This document shows positions 1 through 6,959 of a stretch of DNA of 18,907 nt, piece by piece. The DNA is taken from NCBI GenBank assembly GCA_030680655.1, contig JAUXUZ010000453.1, positions 1 to 18,907 on the forward strand. The letters run 5' to 3'. The notes under the pieces are model-generated. The model was not told where the DNA came from, made no database searches, and worked only from the letters and a program-made list of their open reading frames with translations. Every line of letters starts with the position of its first letter. Position 1 is the stretch's first letter. Both the position numbers and the translations under genes were made by a program. The stretch comes from Phycisphaerales bacterium (GTDB lineage Bacteria > Planctomycetota > Phycisphaerae > Phycisphaerales > UBA1924).

Positions 1-813
1 GTCGATCTCGCCGGCGTGACCATCGGCGGTAACCTCCAGTTCGACACGACGAACGCCGCGACCGTCAGCCTCAGCGCGCCGGTGGGCGCCACGCAGGTCA
101 GCTTTTGCAACTCCGGCGCCTGCATGGGCATGACCCTTCCCGCCGCGGCCATGGCTCAAGGCGCCGCCCTCTCCGTCGCGCGCATTGCCCCGCAAGACCT
201 GCTCCCCGCCCCCGCCCTCGACCCCGAAGGCGACCCCGTCGGCGTCCAACCCCTGGCCGGCTACGCCTTCGACAACGATGACCTGCCCCTCGCCGGCGCT
301 GGCACAATCGTCATCGACCTGGAGCTGCCCGGCATGACCCCCGCCGGCCGCGCGGCCGTGCTCGCCGCCGTTGCCCAGGGCTCACTCACCGTCGCCGTGC
401 AGGAGGATGACCCCGACAGCCCCTGGCACGCCCGGCGCGTCTGCACCACCGGCACGCCCATCCCCGACGAGTGCGCCGTCGTGCAGCTCCTGGACGCAAA
501 CCACGTCCCCACCGCCGACCCCGTCCTGGCGCAGGTTGTCCGCCTCACCTGCGCCTGCACCCACTTCTCCACCTACGCCGCGGCCATGGTCGTCCCCCGT
601 TGCGGAACAGCCGACCTCGGTAGCCAAGGCGGCTCCCCCGGCAGCGACGGCCTCCTGGACAACAACGACTTCGTCGTCTTCATCGACTACTTCTTCAACG
701 CCGACGCCCGCGCCGACTTCGGCATCCAAGGCGGAGTCCCCGGACACGACGCGCTTTTCGACAACAACGACTTCGTCGTCTTCATCGACGCCTTCTTCAA
801 CGGCTGCCCGTGA
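1..813 (+). CDS. Dockerin-like repeat surface/secreted protein, 3' fragment
   Basis: The reading frame is open from the first base of the window and ends at TGA 811-813, so the 5' part lies outside; the GTG at 16 is only an internal codon. About 270 residues are visible. Most of the fragment is a low-complexity, Ala/Pro/Asp-rich extracellular-looking region with scattered cysteines that I cannot assign to a family. The last ~70 residues are two 34-residue repeats, each with a GGxPGxDxLxDNNDFVVFID core, bracketed by cysteines (RCGTAD before, NGCP at the end). This is the pattern of the 'GC-type' dockerin-like domain common at the C-termini of secreted Phycisphaerales proteins. The Asp/Asn-rich loops suggest EF-hand-like calcium binding, and an anchoring or sorting role is inferred. 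No cohesin partner is visible. The function of the N-terminal part is unknown. Confidence 0.8.
   Translation, partial: VDLAGVTIGGNLQFDTTNAATVSLSAPVGATQVSFCNSGACMGMTLPAAAMAQGAALSVARIAPQDLLPAPALDPEGDPVGVQPLAGYAFDNDDLPLAGAGTIVIDLELPGMTPAGRAAVLAAVAQGSLTVAVQEDDPDSPWHARRVCTTGTPIPDECAVVQLLDANHVPTADPVLAQVVRLTCACTHFSTYAAAMVVPRCGTADLGSQGGSPGSDGLLDNNDFVVFIDYFFNADARADFGIQGGVPGHDALFDNNDFVVFIDAFFNGCP
658..789 (+). repeat. Two dockerin-like repeats sharing a 30-bp identical core
   Basis: The two repeat units at the end of the first gene are offset by 102 bp (34 codons). A 30-bp stretch is identical in both copies (658-687 and 760-789), encoding DNNDFVVFID, while the flanking codons differ. This points either to recent duplication or gene conversion of the core, or to strong constraint on the putative metal-binding loop. 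Confidence 0.85.
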
Positions 814-868
814 TCGGTCTCCAATCCTGGAACCGGCAGCCCTGCACAACGCCGGCTTCTTCATTGAG

Positions 869-905
869 CAACGCCCGCCCGGGCCACCCTTCCCGGCGGG
901 CGTTG
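869..905. terminator. Hairpin between convergent genes (possible bidirectional terminator)
   Basis: CAACGCCCGCC (869-879) is a perfect 11-bp inverted repeat of GGCGGGCGTTG (895-905), with a 15-nt loop that can itself pair (GGG 881-883 with CCC 892-894). It lies 55 bp after the stop of the dockerin-like gene and between two convergent genes. There is no clear T-tract on either strand, so it may act with Rho or as a transcript-stabilising hairpin. Confidence 0.55.
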
Positions 906-935
906 TCCGTTCAACGCCATGTCGCCCCGTTGCTT

Positions 936-978
936 TCTCACGTCTCACGCCTGCCCGCCGCGGCGGGTCTCACGTCTC
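936..978. repeat. Palindrome flanked by 11-bp direct repeats
   Basis: A perfect 14-bp palindrome, CCCGCCGCGGCGGG (954-967), is flanked by direct repeats TCTCACGTCTC at 936-946 and 968-978. It lies immediately downstream of the minus-strand GT2 stop codon (985-983). The layout resembles REP-like extragenic elements, but a single copy in this window cannot establish that. It could also serve as a terminator hairpin for the GT2 gene. Confidence 0.45.
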
Positions 979-982
979 CGTC

Positions 983-1852
983 TCAAAGCTCGCGTCTCTC
1001 CCTCACCTTCAACGCGATCATCCCCTCGTAGATCGCAAGCATCTTCGCGTACCGCCACCCCGCGGCACCATCCAACAATCCCCGCTGCACGATCAGCGTC
1101 ATCCAGAACCGCAGCATCCCCCGCATCGGCATCCGCGCCGCCAGGCGCTTGAGCGCGCGCCTGCGTGCGATGCCGCCCTTCATCGCATCCCCCAGCGCCA
1201 GCGGCTCCGCCAGCATCTTCACCACCTCGGCCGCCTCGAGCGTGCTGTAGCGGTTGTGTCGCGCGAACCAGTCGTCGAGCCCCTTGCTGAAGTTCAGGTG
1301 CGCGTACGGGCTCTGCAGCGTGCCGATCTTGCCGTCGGTCGCCTCGCGCTGCCCGTGCCCGACATCGGTGAACCGCATCCGCCCCTTGTGGAAGAGCCGC
1401 ATCTGGTACGCCGGGTACCCCGACGCGTGCTTGATCCACGAACCCATCAGCACCATCTGATTCGCCAGGTAGTATCCAGCTTCAGCGGGCGACGTCTTCA
1501 GCACAGCGTCGATCTCCGCGATCATCTCCGGCGTGCACCGCTCGTCCGCATCCAGGTGCAGCACCCACTCGTGCTTCATCGCAATGTTGTCGATCGCCCA
1601 GTTCCGCTGCTTGCCGAAGCTCTCGAAACTGTTGAACCACACCCGCGCCCCCGTGCCCTCCGCCAGCCCCTGCGTCCCATCCGTCGAGCCCGAGTCGAGC
1701 ACGTGCACGTCGTCGCACCACGCGCAGCTCTCAATGCACGCCCTGATGTTGTTCGCTTCGTTCAGCGTCAGGATCACCACCGACACCGCCGGCCGCGGCC
1801 CCGAATAGAGCCCGCCTGGAGCGACCGAGATGACAGGGGACGGTTGAGCCAT
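983..1852 (-). CDS. Family 2 glycosyltransferase (WaaE/KdtX-like)
   Basis: The predicted protein is 289 residues, a GT-A fold glycosyltransferase that would move a sugar from a nucleotide donor onto a lipid-linked or cell-surface glycan at the cytoplasmic face of the membrane. Visible motifs are the N-terminal SVVILTLNEANNI strand/loop (about 24-36), DSGSTDG (53-59), FGKQRNWAIDN (about 79-89) and the metal-binding LDADE (100-104). This set is typical of the LPS core beta-glucosyltransferase-like branch of GT2. The C-terminal part (MLRFWMTLIVQRG onward) is hydrophobic and amphipathic, suggesting membrane association. I chose ATG 1852; an in-frame GTG at 1873 would add seven residues, and neither has a strong ribosome-binding site. 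The gene is divergent from the GT4 gene at 2072. The sugar and linkage cannot be read from sequence. Confidence 0.88.
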   Translation of the reverse strand: MAQPSPVISVAPGGLYSGPRPAVSVVILTLNEANNIRACIESCAWCDDVHVLDSGSTDGTQGLAEGTGARVWFNSFESFGKQRNWAIDNIAMKHEWVLHLDADERCTPEMIAEIDAVLKTSPAEAGYYLANQMVLMGSWIKHASGYPAYQMRLFHKGRMRFTDVGHGQREATDGKIGTLQSPYAHLNFSKGLDDWFARHNRYSTLEAAEVVKMLAEPLALGDAMKGGIARRRALKRLAARMPMRGMLRFWMTLIVQRGLLDGAAGWRYAKMLAIYEGMIALKVRERREL

Positions 1853-2071
1853 AAGTAGCAGCGGCCGGACCACGAGCGCCCGCCCCGGTACGGGCCGGAG
1901 CCGGGCCCTGTTCTATCGGCGGAAACCCCTGCGTCCACCGTAATCGCGCCGCGGGGTCAACAGCCCGGGTGCCCGAGCCGATATAGTCCCCACCTCTTCC
2001 GGGGCGTCCGCGCGCCCGGTTCCCGCGCTCTCACCCTTCCCCAATCCTCGCTTCTCCCTGCCGCGAGCCGC
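1853..2071. promoter_or_regulatory. Divergent promoter region between GT2 and GT4 genes
   Basis: This 219-bp gap separates two divergent glycosyltransferase genes, so it must hold promoters for both. The best -10-like hexamer for the plus-strand gene is TATAGT at 1982-1987, which would give a leader of about 80 nt, but I see no convincing -35 box at the expected spacing. No clear promoter is seen for the minus strand. Confidence 0.3.
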
Positions 2072-3364
2072 ATGCCCGACAAGAACTGCGCCAGCCTGCC
2101 CCAGGTCGTGATCCTGAACCAGTACTACGCCCCCGACGTGGCGAGCACCGGTCAGCTCCTCCACGAGCTCGCCGTCGAACTGGCCGAGCACGGGTTCAAC
2201 GTCAAGGTCCTCACCGCGCGCCCCAGCTACGGGCCCCCCGAGACCTGGAAGCCCGTGGAGTGGAACGAAGAGGCCGACGGCGTCAACATCAAGCGCCTCT
2301 GGACCACCCGCTTCAGCAAAGACAACATGATCGGGCGGGGGCTCAACATCCTCACCTTCGTCCTCCCGCTCACCATCCGCGTGCTGCTCACCAGCCGCGC
2401 GGCCGATGTCCACCTCTACACCACCAACCCGCCCTTCCTGGGCTCGGTGGGCATGATCGTCTCGCGCATCCGCAAGCACCGCTACGTGCTGCTGCTCCAC
2501 GACGCCCACCCGCAAGTCGGCGTCTGGACCGGCAAGATCAAGTCGGGCAGCATGGTCGAGCGGGTCTGGATGTGGCTCAACCGCAAGACCTACCGGCACG
2601 CCGACCAGTCGATCGTGCTCTGCGAAGCCGCCAAGAAGCTCGTCGTCGATACCTACCACGTTGACCCCGCCCGCGTCCACGTCATCCCCAACTGGGCCGA
2701 CGAGCAGACCCTCAAGCCCCTCCCCAAGGCCCAGCAGCCCTTCGCGCGCGACCACAAGCTCATCGAGCCGTTCGTGCTCATGTACTCGGGCAACCTCGGG
2801 CTCTACTACGAGTTTGAGACCATGCTCGCCGCGGCCGAGCGGCTCAAGGGTGAGAACTTCAAGATGGTGCTCATCGGCTCCGGCGGCCGCAAGCCGTGGA
2901 TCGCCGAGCAGATCAAGGCCCGCAACCTCACCAACACCGTGCTGCTCCCCTACCAGCCGATCGAGAAGCTGCACGAGAGCCTCAACTCCTGCGACTGCTC
3001 GGGCGTGACGATCGCCAAGGGGATCGAGGGGATCAGCTTCCCCAGCAAGCTCTACTCGTCGCTGGCGGTCGGCAAGCCGATCGTTGCCATCAGCGAGAGC
3101 ACCAGCGAGCTGCGCGACCTGGTCGAGCAGCACGGCGTCGGCCGCTGGTGCGAGCTGGGCGACGTGGACGGCCTCGTCCGCATCATCAAAGAGATGATGG
3201 CCGACCTGGAGGCCTGCAAACGCCAGGGCGCTGCGGCCCGCGTCCTCTTCGAGCACCGCTACACGCGCCCGATCTCCTGCGGCAAGTACGCCGACGTACT
3301 GAAACTCGCGGCCGTCGGCGACAAGCCCGCGCCCTACCCGGCTCAGACCCCCACCACGGCCTGA
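2072..3364 (+). CDS. Family 4 glycosyltransferase (WcaI/WbuB-like)
   Basis: This 430-residue GT-B fold glycosyltransferase resembles the WcaI/WbuB branch used in colanic acid and O-antigen assembly. The N-terminal Rossmann half starts VVILNQYYAPDVASTGQLL (about 12-30), the WcaI-type opening. A hydrophobic stretch around 90-135 probably packs against the membrane. The C-terminal half has YSGNLGLYYEFETML, VLIGSGGRK and GISFPSKLYSSLAVGKPIVA, which form the nucleotide-sugar binding face. The start is ATG 2072, the first ATG before the conserved fold; there is no good Shine-Dalgarno sequence. It faces away from the GT2 gene and converges on the epimerase gene. It likely adds an early sugar to a surface polysaccharide; donor and acceptor are unknown. 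Confidence 0.9.
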   Translation: MPDKNCASLPQVVILNQYYAPDVASTGQLLHELAVELAEHGFNVKVLTARPSYGPPETWKPVEWNEEADGVNIKRLWTTRFSKDNMIGRGLNILTFVLPLTIRVLLTSRAADVHLYTTNPPFLGSVGMIVSRIRKHRYVLLLHDAHPQVGVWTGKIKSGSMVERVWMWLNRKTYRHADQSIVLCEAAKKLVVDTYHVDPARVHVIPNWADEQTLKPLPKAQQPFARDHKLIEPFVLMYSGNLGLYYEFETMLAAAERLKGENFKMVLIGSGGRKPWIAEQIKARNLTNTVLLPYQPIEKLHESLNSCDCSGVTIAKGIEGISFPSKLYSSLAVGKPIVAISESTSELRDLVEQHGVGRWCELGDVDGLVRIIKEMMADLEACKRQGAAARVLFEHRYTRPISCGKYADVLKLAAVGDKPAPYPAQTPTTA

Positions 3365-3416
3365 GACCGAAGTAGGGGGCGTGCTCCGCAAATCATCAAA
3401 AAAGGTCTTGTGCAAC

Positions 3417-3437
3417 ACGCGTTAATTATCGACGCGT
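3417..3437. terminator. Weak stem-loop after the GT4 gene
   Basis: ACGCGT at 3417-3422 and 3432-3437 can pair across a 9-nt AT-rich loop, 53 bp after the GT4 stop. A run of six A at 3399-3404 reads as a T-run on the minus strand, about 12 nt beyond the stem, so it may partly serve the convergent epimerase gene. The stem is short and the geometry is not that of a classical intrinsic terminator. Confidence 0.25.
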
Positions 3438-3497
3438 TTGGGTTCTATTAGCCGCGTTCCAACGAGGTGGGTGGGGGGTCAACAGGGTCCAAGAATC

Positions 3498-3512
3498 CCC
3501 GCGCCACGCGGG
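3498..3512. terminator. Short GC hairpin downstream of the epimerase gene
   Basis: CCCGCG (3498-3503) pairs perfectly with CGCGGG (3507-3512) over a 3-nt loop, in the 217-bp convergent gap and about 70 nt past the minus-strand epimerase stop. There is no good T-tract on either strand. The rest of the gap shows no gene. Confidence 0.3.
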
Positions 3513-3581
3513 CGATAAAGCCGTCTGGCGCAAACAGGCGACTCGAACACGCGGAATTCGCCGCCGCGGGGGGGAGTCAAG

Positions 3582-4664
3582 TCAGGCCGTCGCAGGCCCT
3601 TCGGCCTTGCCGCCCATCTTGGCGTAGTTGAGCTCACCGCCGATCTGCGCCGGGGGGACGCGCCACACGGCGGGCTGGGTCTTTCCTTCGGCCAGGTACC
3701 ACCTGGTCATGCGGTCAAGCCCGGTCTTGAGCGGGATCGGGGACTTCCACCCGGCAGCGCCGAGCTTGTCGGCTTCAAACATGGTGCGCATGGCGAAGAG
3801 CTTCTTGATGCGCATGGAGCTGACGGGCAGGTTCTTGCCGGTGAGCTTGATCACGATGTCGAACGGCAGCGCGCCCAGCAGGGCGAGCCACATCGGCACC
3901 GCGCAGGGCCACTGCTTCTTGCCCAGGCTCTGGTAGATCTGACCCGCGATCTCCGCGCTGGTCAGGTCGGGCTTCTCGACGAAGTTGAACACGTCGATCG
4001 CCGGCGCGGCGGGCTCGGCCCACCGCTTCTCCCACAGGAACATCGTCGCCGCCACGATGTTCTCGACGTACGAGAGGCTCTTGACGTTGTCACCCTTGCC
4101 CACGCGTGCGAAGCGCCCGCTGTCGATCTGGCGGATGAGCGAGTACATGTTGGCGAAGTTGCGCGGGCCGAAGGTGATCGTCGGGCGGATCACCAGGCAG
4201 CGGCGTGAACCGTCCTTGGCGATCCACTCTTCAAAGACCTTCTCGCCGGCGAGCTTGCTCCCGCCGTAAGGGTGCTTGGGGTCCTTGGGCGAGTGCTCGT
4301 GGTGGGGCTCTGGCGCATCGCCGTAGACGGCGACCGACGAGAAGAACGCGCACTCGGTGATGCCGGCGTCGTCCATCGCCTTGCAGAGCGTCCGCGAACC
4401 GTTCTGGTTGACGTCGTAGTAGGTGTCGTGCTCGATCCCAAAGTCGTGATGGGCCGCCGCCAGGTGCAGAACCCGGTCGCAGCCCCTCAGGGCCGCCGCA
4501 ACCGCCGCGGGGTCACGCACGTCGCCGACGGTGCAGTTGGCGCTGCCGACGTCGAACGAGGGCTTGACCAGATCGAGGATGTCGAAAGCGATGCCCTTCG
4601 CGGCGAGGTGCTCGCAGAAGTAGCGACCGATGAAGCCGGCACCGCCGGTGATGAGGATTCGCAC
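3582..4664 (-). CDS. NAD(P)-dependent epimerase/dehydratase (extended SDR)
   Basis: This 360-residue extended short-chain dehydrogenase/reductase would epimerise, dehydrate or reduce a nucleotide-activated sugar in the cytoplasm. Visible are the N-terminal dinucleotide-binding motif GGAGFIG (7-13), acidic residues closing the second strand (ILDL, 29-32), GDVRD (47-51), LHLAAA (66-71), the SSVAVYG strand with the catalytic Ser (109-115) and the YGGSK catalytic pair Tyr133/Lys137. PTITFGPRN follows in the substrate domain. The start is GTG 4664, supported by GGAGA at 4673-4677, 8 nt upstream. It follows the asnB-like gene on the same strand after 118 bp. The exact reaction cannot be assigned; 4-epimerase is one option among several. 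Confidence 0.88.
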   Translation of the reverse strand: MRILITGGAGFIGRYFCEHLAAKGIAFDILDLVKPSFDVGSANCTVGDVRDPAAVAAALRGCDRVLHLAAAHHDFGIEHDTYYDVNQNGSRTLCKAMDDAGITECAFFSSVAVYGDAPEPHHEHSPKDPKHPYGGSKLAGEKVFEEWIAKDGSRRCLVIRPTITFGPRNFANMYSLIRQIDSGRFARVGKGDNVKSLSYVENIVAATMFLWEKRWAEPAAPAIDVFNFVEKPDLTSAEIAGQIYQSLGKKQWPCAVPMWLALLGALPFDIVIKLTGKNLPVSSMRIKKLFAMRTMFEADKLGAAGWKSPIPLKTGLDRMTRWYLAEGKTQPAVWRVPPAQIGGELNYAKMGGKAEGPATA

Positions 4665-4723
4665 GAGTCAGTTCTCCGATCAAGCAGATGCCGCACACCG
4701 CTGGCGGGTAGGCGGGAGGCGCC

Positions 4724-4729
4724 ATACTA
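4724..4729 (-). promoter_or_regulatory. Possible -10 element for the epimerase gene
   Basis: On the minus strand TAGTAT matches the -10 consensus at five of six positions and lies about 60 nt upstream of the GTG start. No good -35 hexamer is visible 17 nt further upstream, so the epimerase may instead be read through from the asnB-like gene. Confidence 0.22.
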
Positions 4730-4782
4730 GTTTCGGCGATCGGACCATGTTCATTAAACGATCGCTCAACCAAGACTGCCGA

Positions 4783-6759
4783 TCACGCGACCCGCGAATG
4801 GGCGGCGGCCTGAACGCGGGCCGCCTGTGTGGCGATCTCGTCCATCGAGCGGGCCCACATTTCGAGCGTCAGGGCTTTGAAGAACAGGTCGTTCCATGCG
4901 GTCAGTCGCGAAGTCGGTTCGGTCAATCGAGCGGCGGCTTGATGAGAGAGGACGCCATTCTCGACAAGGTAACCGTTGCGTAGATCGGCACCGTACAGAT
5001 CGCGCAGGCTCTGCGTCCAGAGCGTTACGGGCGGGTTCAATCCGCGCTTGGGGCGCGTAAAGATCTCAGATGGGACAATGTCCTCAACCGCCATCCGCAG
5101 CCAGGCCTTCAGCCCAAGGTGCTCATCGCCTTTGTGGACCTTTCGGAGGCCGACGACGGCCTCGACGAGCTTGTAGTCAATCAGAGGCAGTCGGCACTCA
5201 ACACTGTGGGCCATGCTCAGACGGTCCCCCTGGTTGAGCCCCTGCTCAAGCAAGTAGCCCTTGCACATCAGTGCCGTAAGCGTGACCTCGACGCTCTGTT
5301 TGTTGCCCGGGAGGATGTGCGGCCAAGCCGCGTCGAAGCCGCTCAGCTTCGTCCGGAATTCGTCGGTATAGAGGTGGTTACGGCCCCACTCGCCCATCTG
5401 CCAGGAGTCAAAGATGTCGTAAAAGACAAGGCGATCAGGATCGTTGTTGAAGGGGAGGCTCAGCGGCCGCCAGCCATGCAGCGCCCCGCCCATGCGGAAG
5501 GCAAGCTCAATCAGAGACGATCGATTCGTGTTCTGCGGGAGCAGCAGCTCCCTCAGTGGAGTACGGCGTGTGCGCCCGTGGGCGGCTTTGTACTGGCTCT
5601 CATTCAATGCCCTCCGCAGCCATGGATACCCCCAGAAGAGTTCATCGCCGCCCTGCCCCATCAGCAGCACCGGGACGTTGTGCTCGCGTGCCAGCTTATT
5701 GATGACGTAGTACGCGTACCCGCCGATGTCGGCGATCGGGTCGTCCTGCAGCAGGCAGACTTGAGGAAAGAACGCGGCCATCTCCTCAGGGTGAATCTCC
5801 GCCTCGTGGAAGGGCATGTGGAGCCTCTTCGCGAGCGAGCGGGCCAGGTCGCGCTCGTCCTGCACCGGCTTGCCGGCATAGCCGACGCTGAATGCGTGCA
5901 TCTGGCCGGGGTACTTCGTTGCTGAGAGGCAAGCGATCGTGCTCGAATCGATGCCGCCCGAGAGCGTGACCCCGACGGGGACATCCGAGCGGATTATCAG
6001 CTTCGAAACATCGTCGAGCACCGCGCGGATCGTCTTGGCGGGATCGGCTTCGATGGGCGGGGCGTCCTCCATCCGCCAGTAGCAGATGTCCTTGACGTTC
6101 CATGGGTCCGTGTCGATGACGAGCATGTGCCCGGCTTCGAGCTTTCTGACGCCCTTGACCATGGTCTTGGGGTCGTGCACCCAGTTGTAGTGCATCATCT
6201 CGTCGACAGAAGTGGGCTCGAGTTCGAACGGAACAAGCCCGCTGGAGAGCAGCGACTTCATCTCCGACGCGAAGAGGATCTGCTTCGAACCATCCTGCCC
6301 GGTGTGTTGGTGGATGAACAGTGGTTTCTCGCCCATCCGGTCGCGGACGAGCACGAGCCGCTTCTTTGCGGTGTCCCACAGGGCGAAGGCGAACATGCCG
6401 CGCATGTGATGAACAAAGTCGAGGCCATACTCCTCATAGAGGTGCGCCGGGAGCTCGCAGTCGCTCTTGGTGCGGAACGAGTGGCCGCGCGACGCGAGAT
6501 GCTCGCGGAGCTCAATGTAGTTGTAGATCTCGCCGTTTGCGACCAGGGCGACCGACTGATCCTCGTTGTACAGCGGCTGCCAGCCACCGGCGAGGTCGAT
6601 GATCGACAGCCGGCGCATCGCGAGCCCAACGTTCTCTCGGAAGTATGTTCCTTCGCCGTCGGGGCCACGCCGCTGCAGTGATTGATTCATCGCCAGAACG
6701 GCGACCTTGTCGGCGGCGCCAACCTGACCGTTTGTGATTATTCCGGCGATTCCGCACAT
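4783..6759 (-). CDS. asnB: Asparagine synthase (glutamine-hydrolysing)-type amidotransferase
   Basis: This 658-residue two-domain enzyme has the start fixed at ATG 6759 by MCGIAGI, because the Cys2 nucleophile must follow the removed Met; upstream in-frame codons are not part of the protein. The N-terminal class II glutaminase domain shows RGPDGEGTYF (31-40) and NGEIYNY (75-81). The ATP-pyrophosphatase domain shows the PP-loop SGGIDSS (267-273) and GQGGDELFWGY (368-378). All key residues are present, so activity is likely. The family makes Asn from Asp and Gln with ATP. AsnB-like proteins also sit in many polysaccharide clusters, where some (for example WbpS-type) are thought to amidate uronic acids. 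Lying between a UDP-sugar dehydrogenase and an epimerase, it may do the same here; ordinary asparagine synthesis is the alternative. Confidence 0.92.
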   Translation of the reverse strand: MCGIAGIITNGQVGAADKVAVLAMNQSLQRRGPDGEGTYFRENVGLAMRRLSIIDLAGGWQPLYNEDQSVALVANGEIYNYIELREHLASRGHSFRTKSDCELPAHLYEEYGLDFVHHMRGMFAFALWDTAKKRLVLVRDRMGEKPLFIHQHTGQDGSKQILFASEMKSLLSSGLVPFELEPTSVDEMMHYNWVHDPKTMVKGVRKLEAGHMLVIDTDPWNVKDICYWRMEDAPPIEADPAKTIRAVLDDVSKLIIRSDVPVGVTLSGGIDSSTIACLSATKYPGQMHAFSVGYAGKPVQDERDLARSLAKRLHMPFHEAEIHPEEMAAFFPQVCLLQDDPIADIGGYAYYVINKLAREHNVPVLLMGQGGDELFWGYPWLRRALNESQYKAAHGRTRRTPLRELLLPQNTNRSSLIELAFRMGGALHGWRPLSLPFNNDPDRLVFYDIFDSWQMGEWGRNHLYTDEFRTKLSGFDAAWPHILPGNKQSVEVTLTALMCKGYLLEQGLNQGDRLSMAHSVECRLPLIDYKLVEAVVGLRKVHKGDEHLGLKAWLRMAVEDIVPSEIFTRPKRGLNPPVTLWTQSLRDLYGADLRNGYLVENGVLSHQAAARLTEPTSRLTAWNDLFFKALTLEMWARSMDEIATQAARVQAAAHSRVA

Positions 6760-6804
6760 AGTCGAGTTCCGGTGCGTCAGTCCGCACTGACCGCCCGCGT
6801 TCGG

Positions 6805-6838
6805 ATTGGTGGGCCAGCCCACGAGACCGCTCACCAAT
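6805..6838 (-). promoter_or_regulatory. Inverted repeats in the asnB leader
   Basis: In the 200-bp gap upstream of the asnB-like gene, ATTGGTG (6805-6811) pairs with CACCAAT (6832-6838). A second overlapping perfect repeat, GTGGGC/GCCCAC, spans 6809-6822. The two stems share bases 6809-6811 and so exclude each other in part. This could be an operator or an attenuator-like leader; no known riboswitch class is recognised, and no convincing promoter hexamers were found in the gap. Confidence 0.3.
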
Positions 6839-6959
6839 ACGCGATGATAGATCGGCGATTCGTGGCCGCCTCCTGAGCCCTAACTCGGTCAATGCACGCC
6901 AGCCCGACCGTAGACGGGGGAATCCCTGTTCAGGCGGATTGCCCGTCGCCGCGAGTGGC

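Noticed and set aside
371..1858. Long plus-strand ORF (495 codons) across the dockerin gene end and the GT2 gene
   Set aside because: Its translation is Pro/Arg/Ser-rich low complexity, it is out of frame with two genes having clear family motifs, and such shadows are expected in GC-rich DNA.
1913..3418. Long minus-strand ORF (501 codons) opposite the GT4 gene
   Set aside because: Antisense to a well-supported glycosyltransferase; the Gly/Asp/Val/His-rich translation shows no family motif.
3525..3560. tRNA-like T-loop (GTTCGAGTC on the minus strand)
   Set aside because: The flanking five bases do not pair to form a T-stem, and no acceptor or anticodon arm is found nearby.
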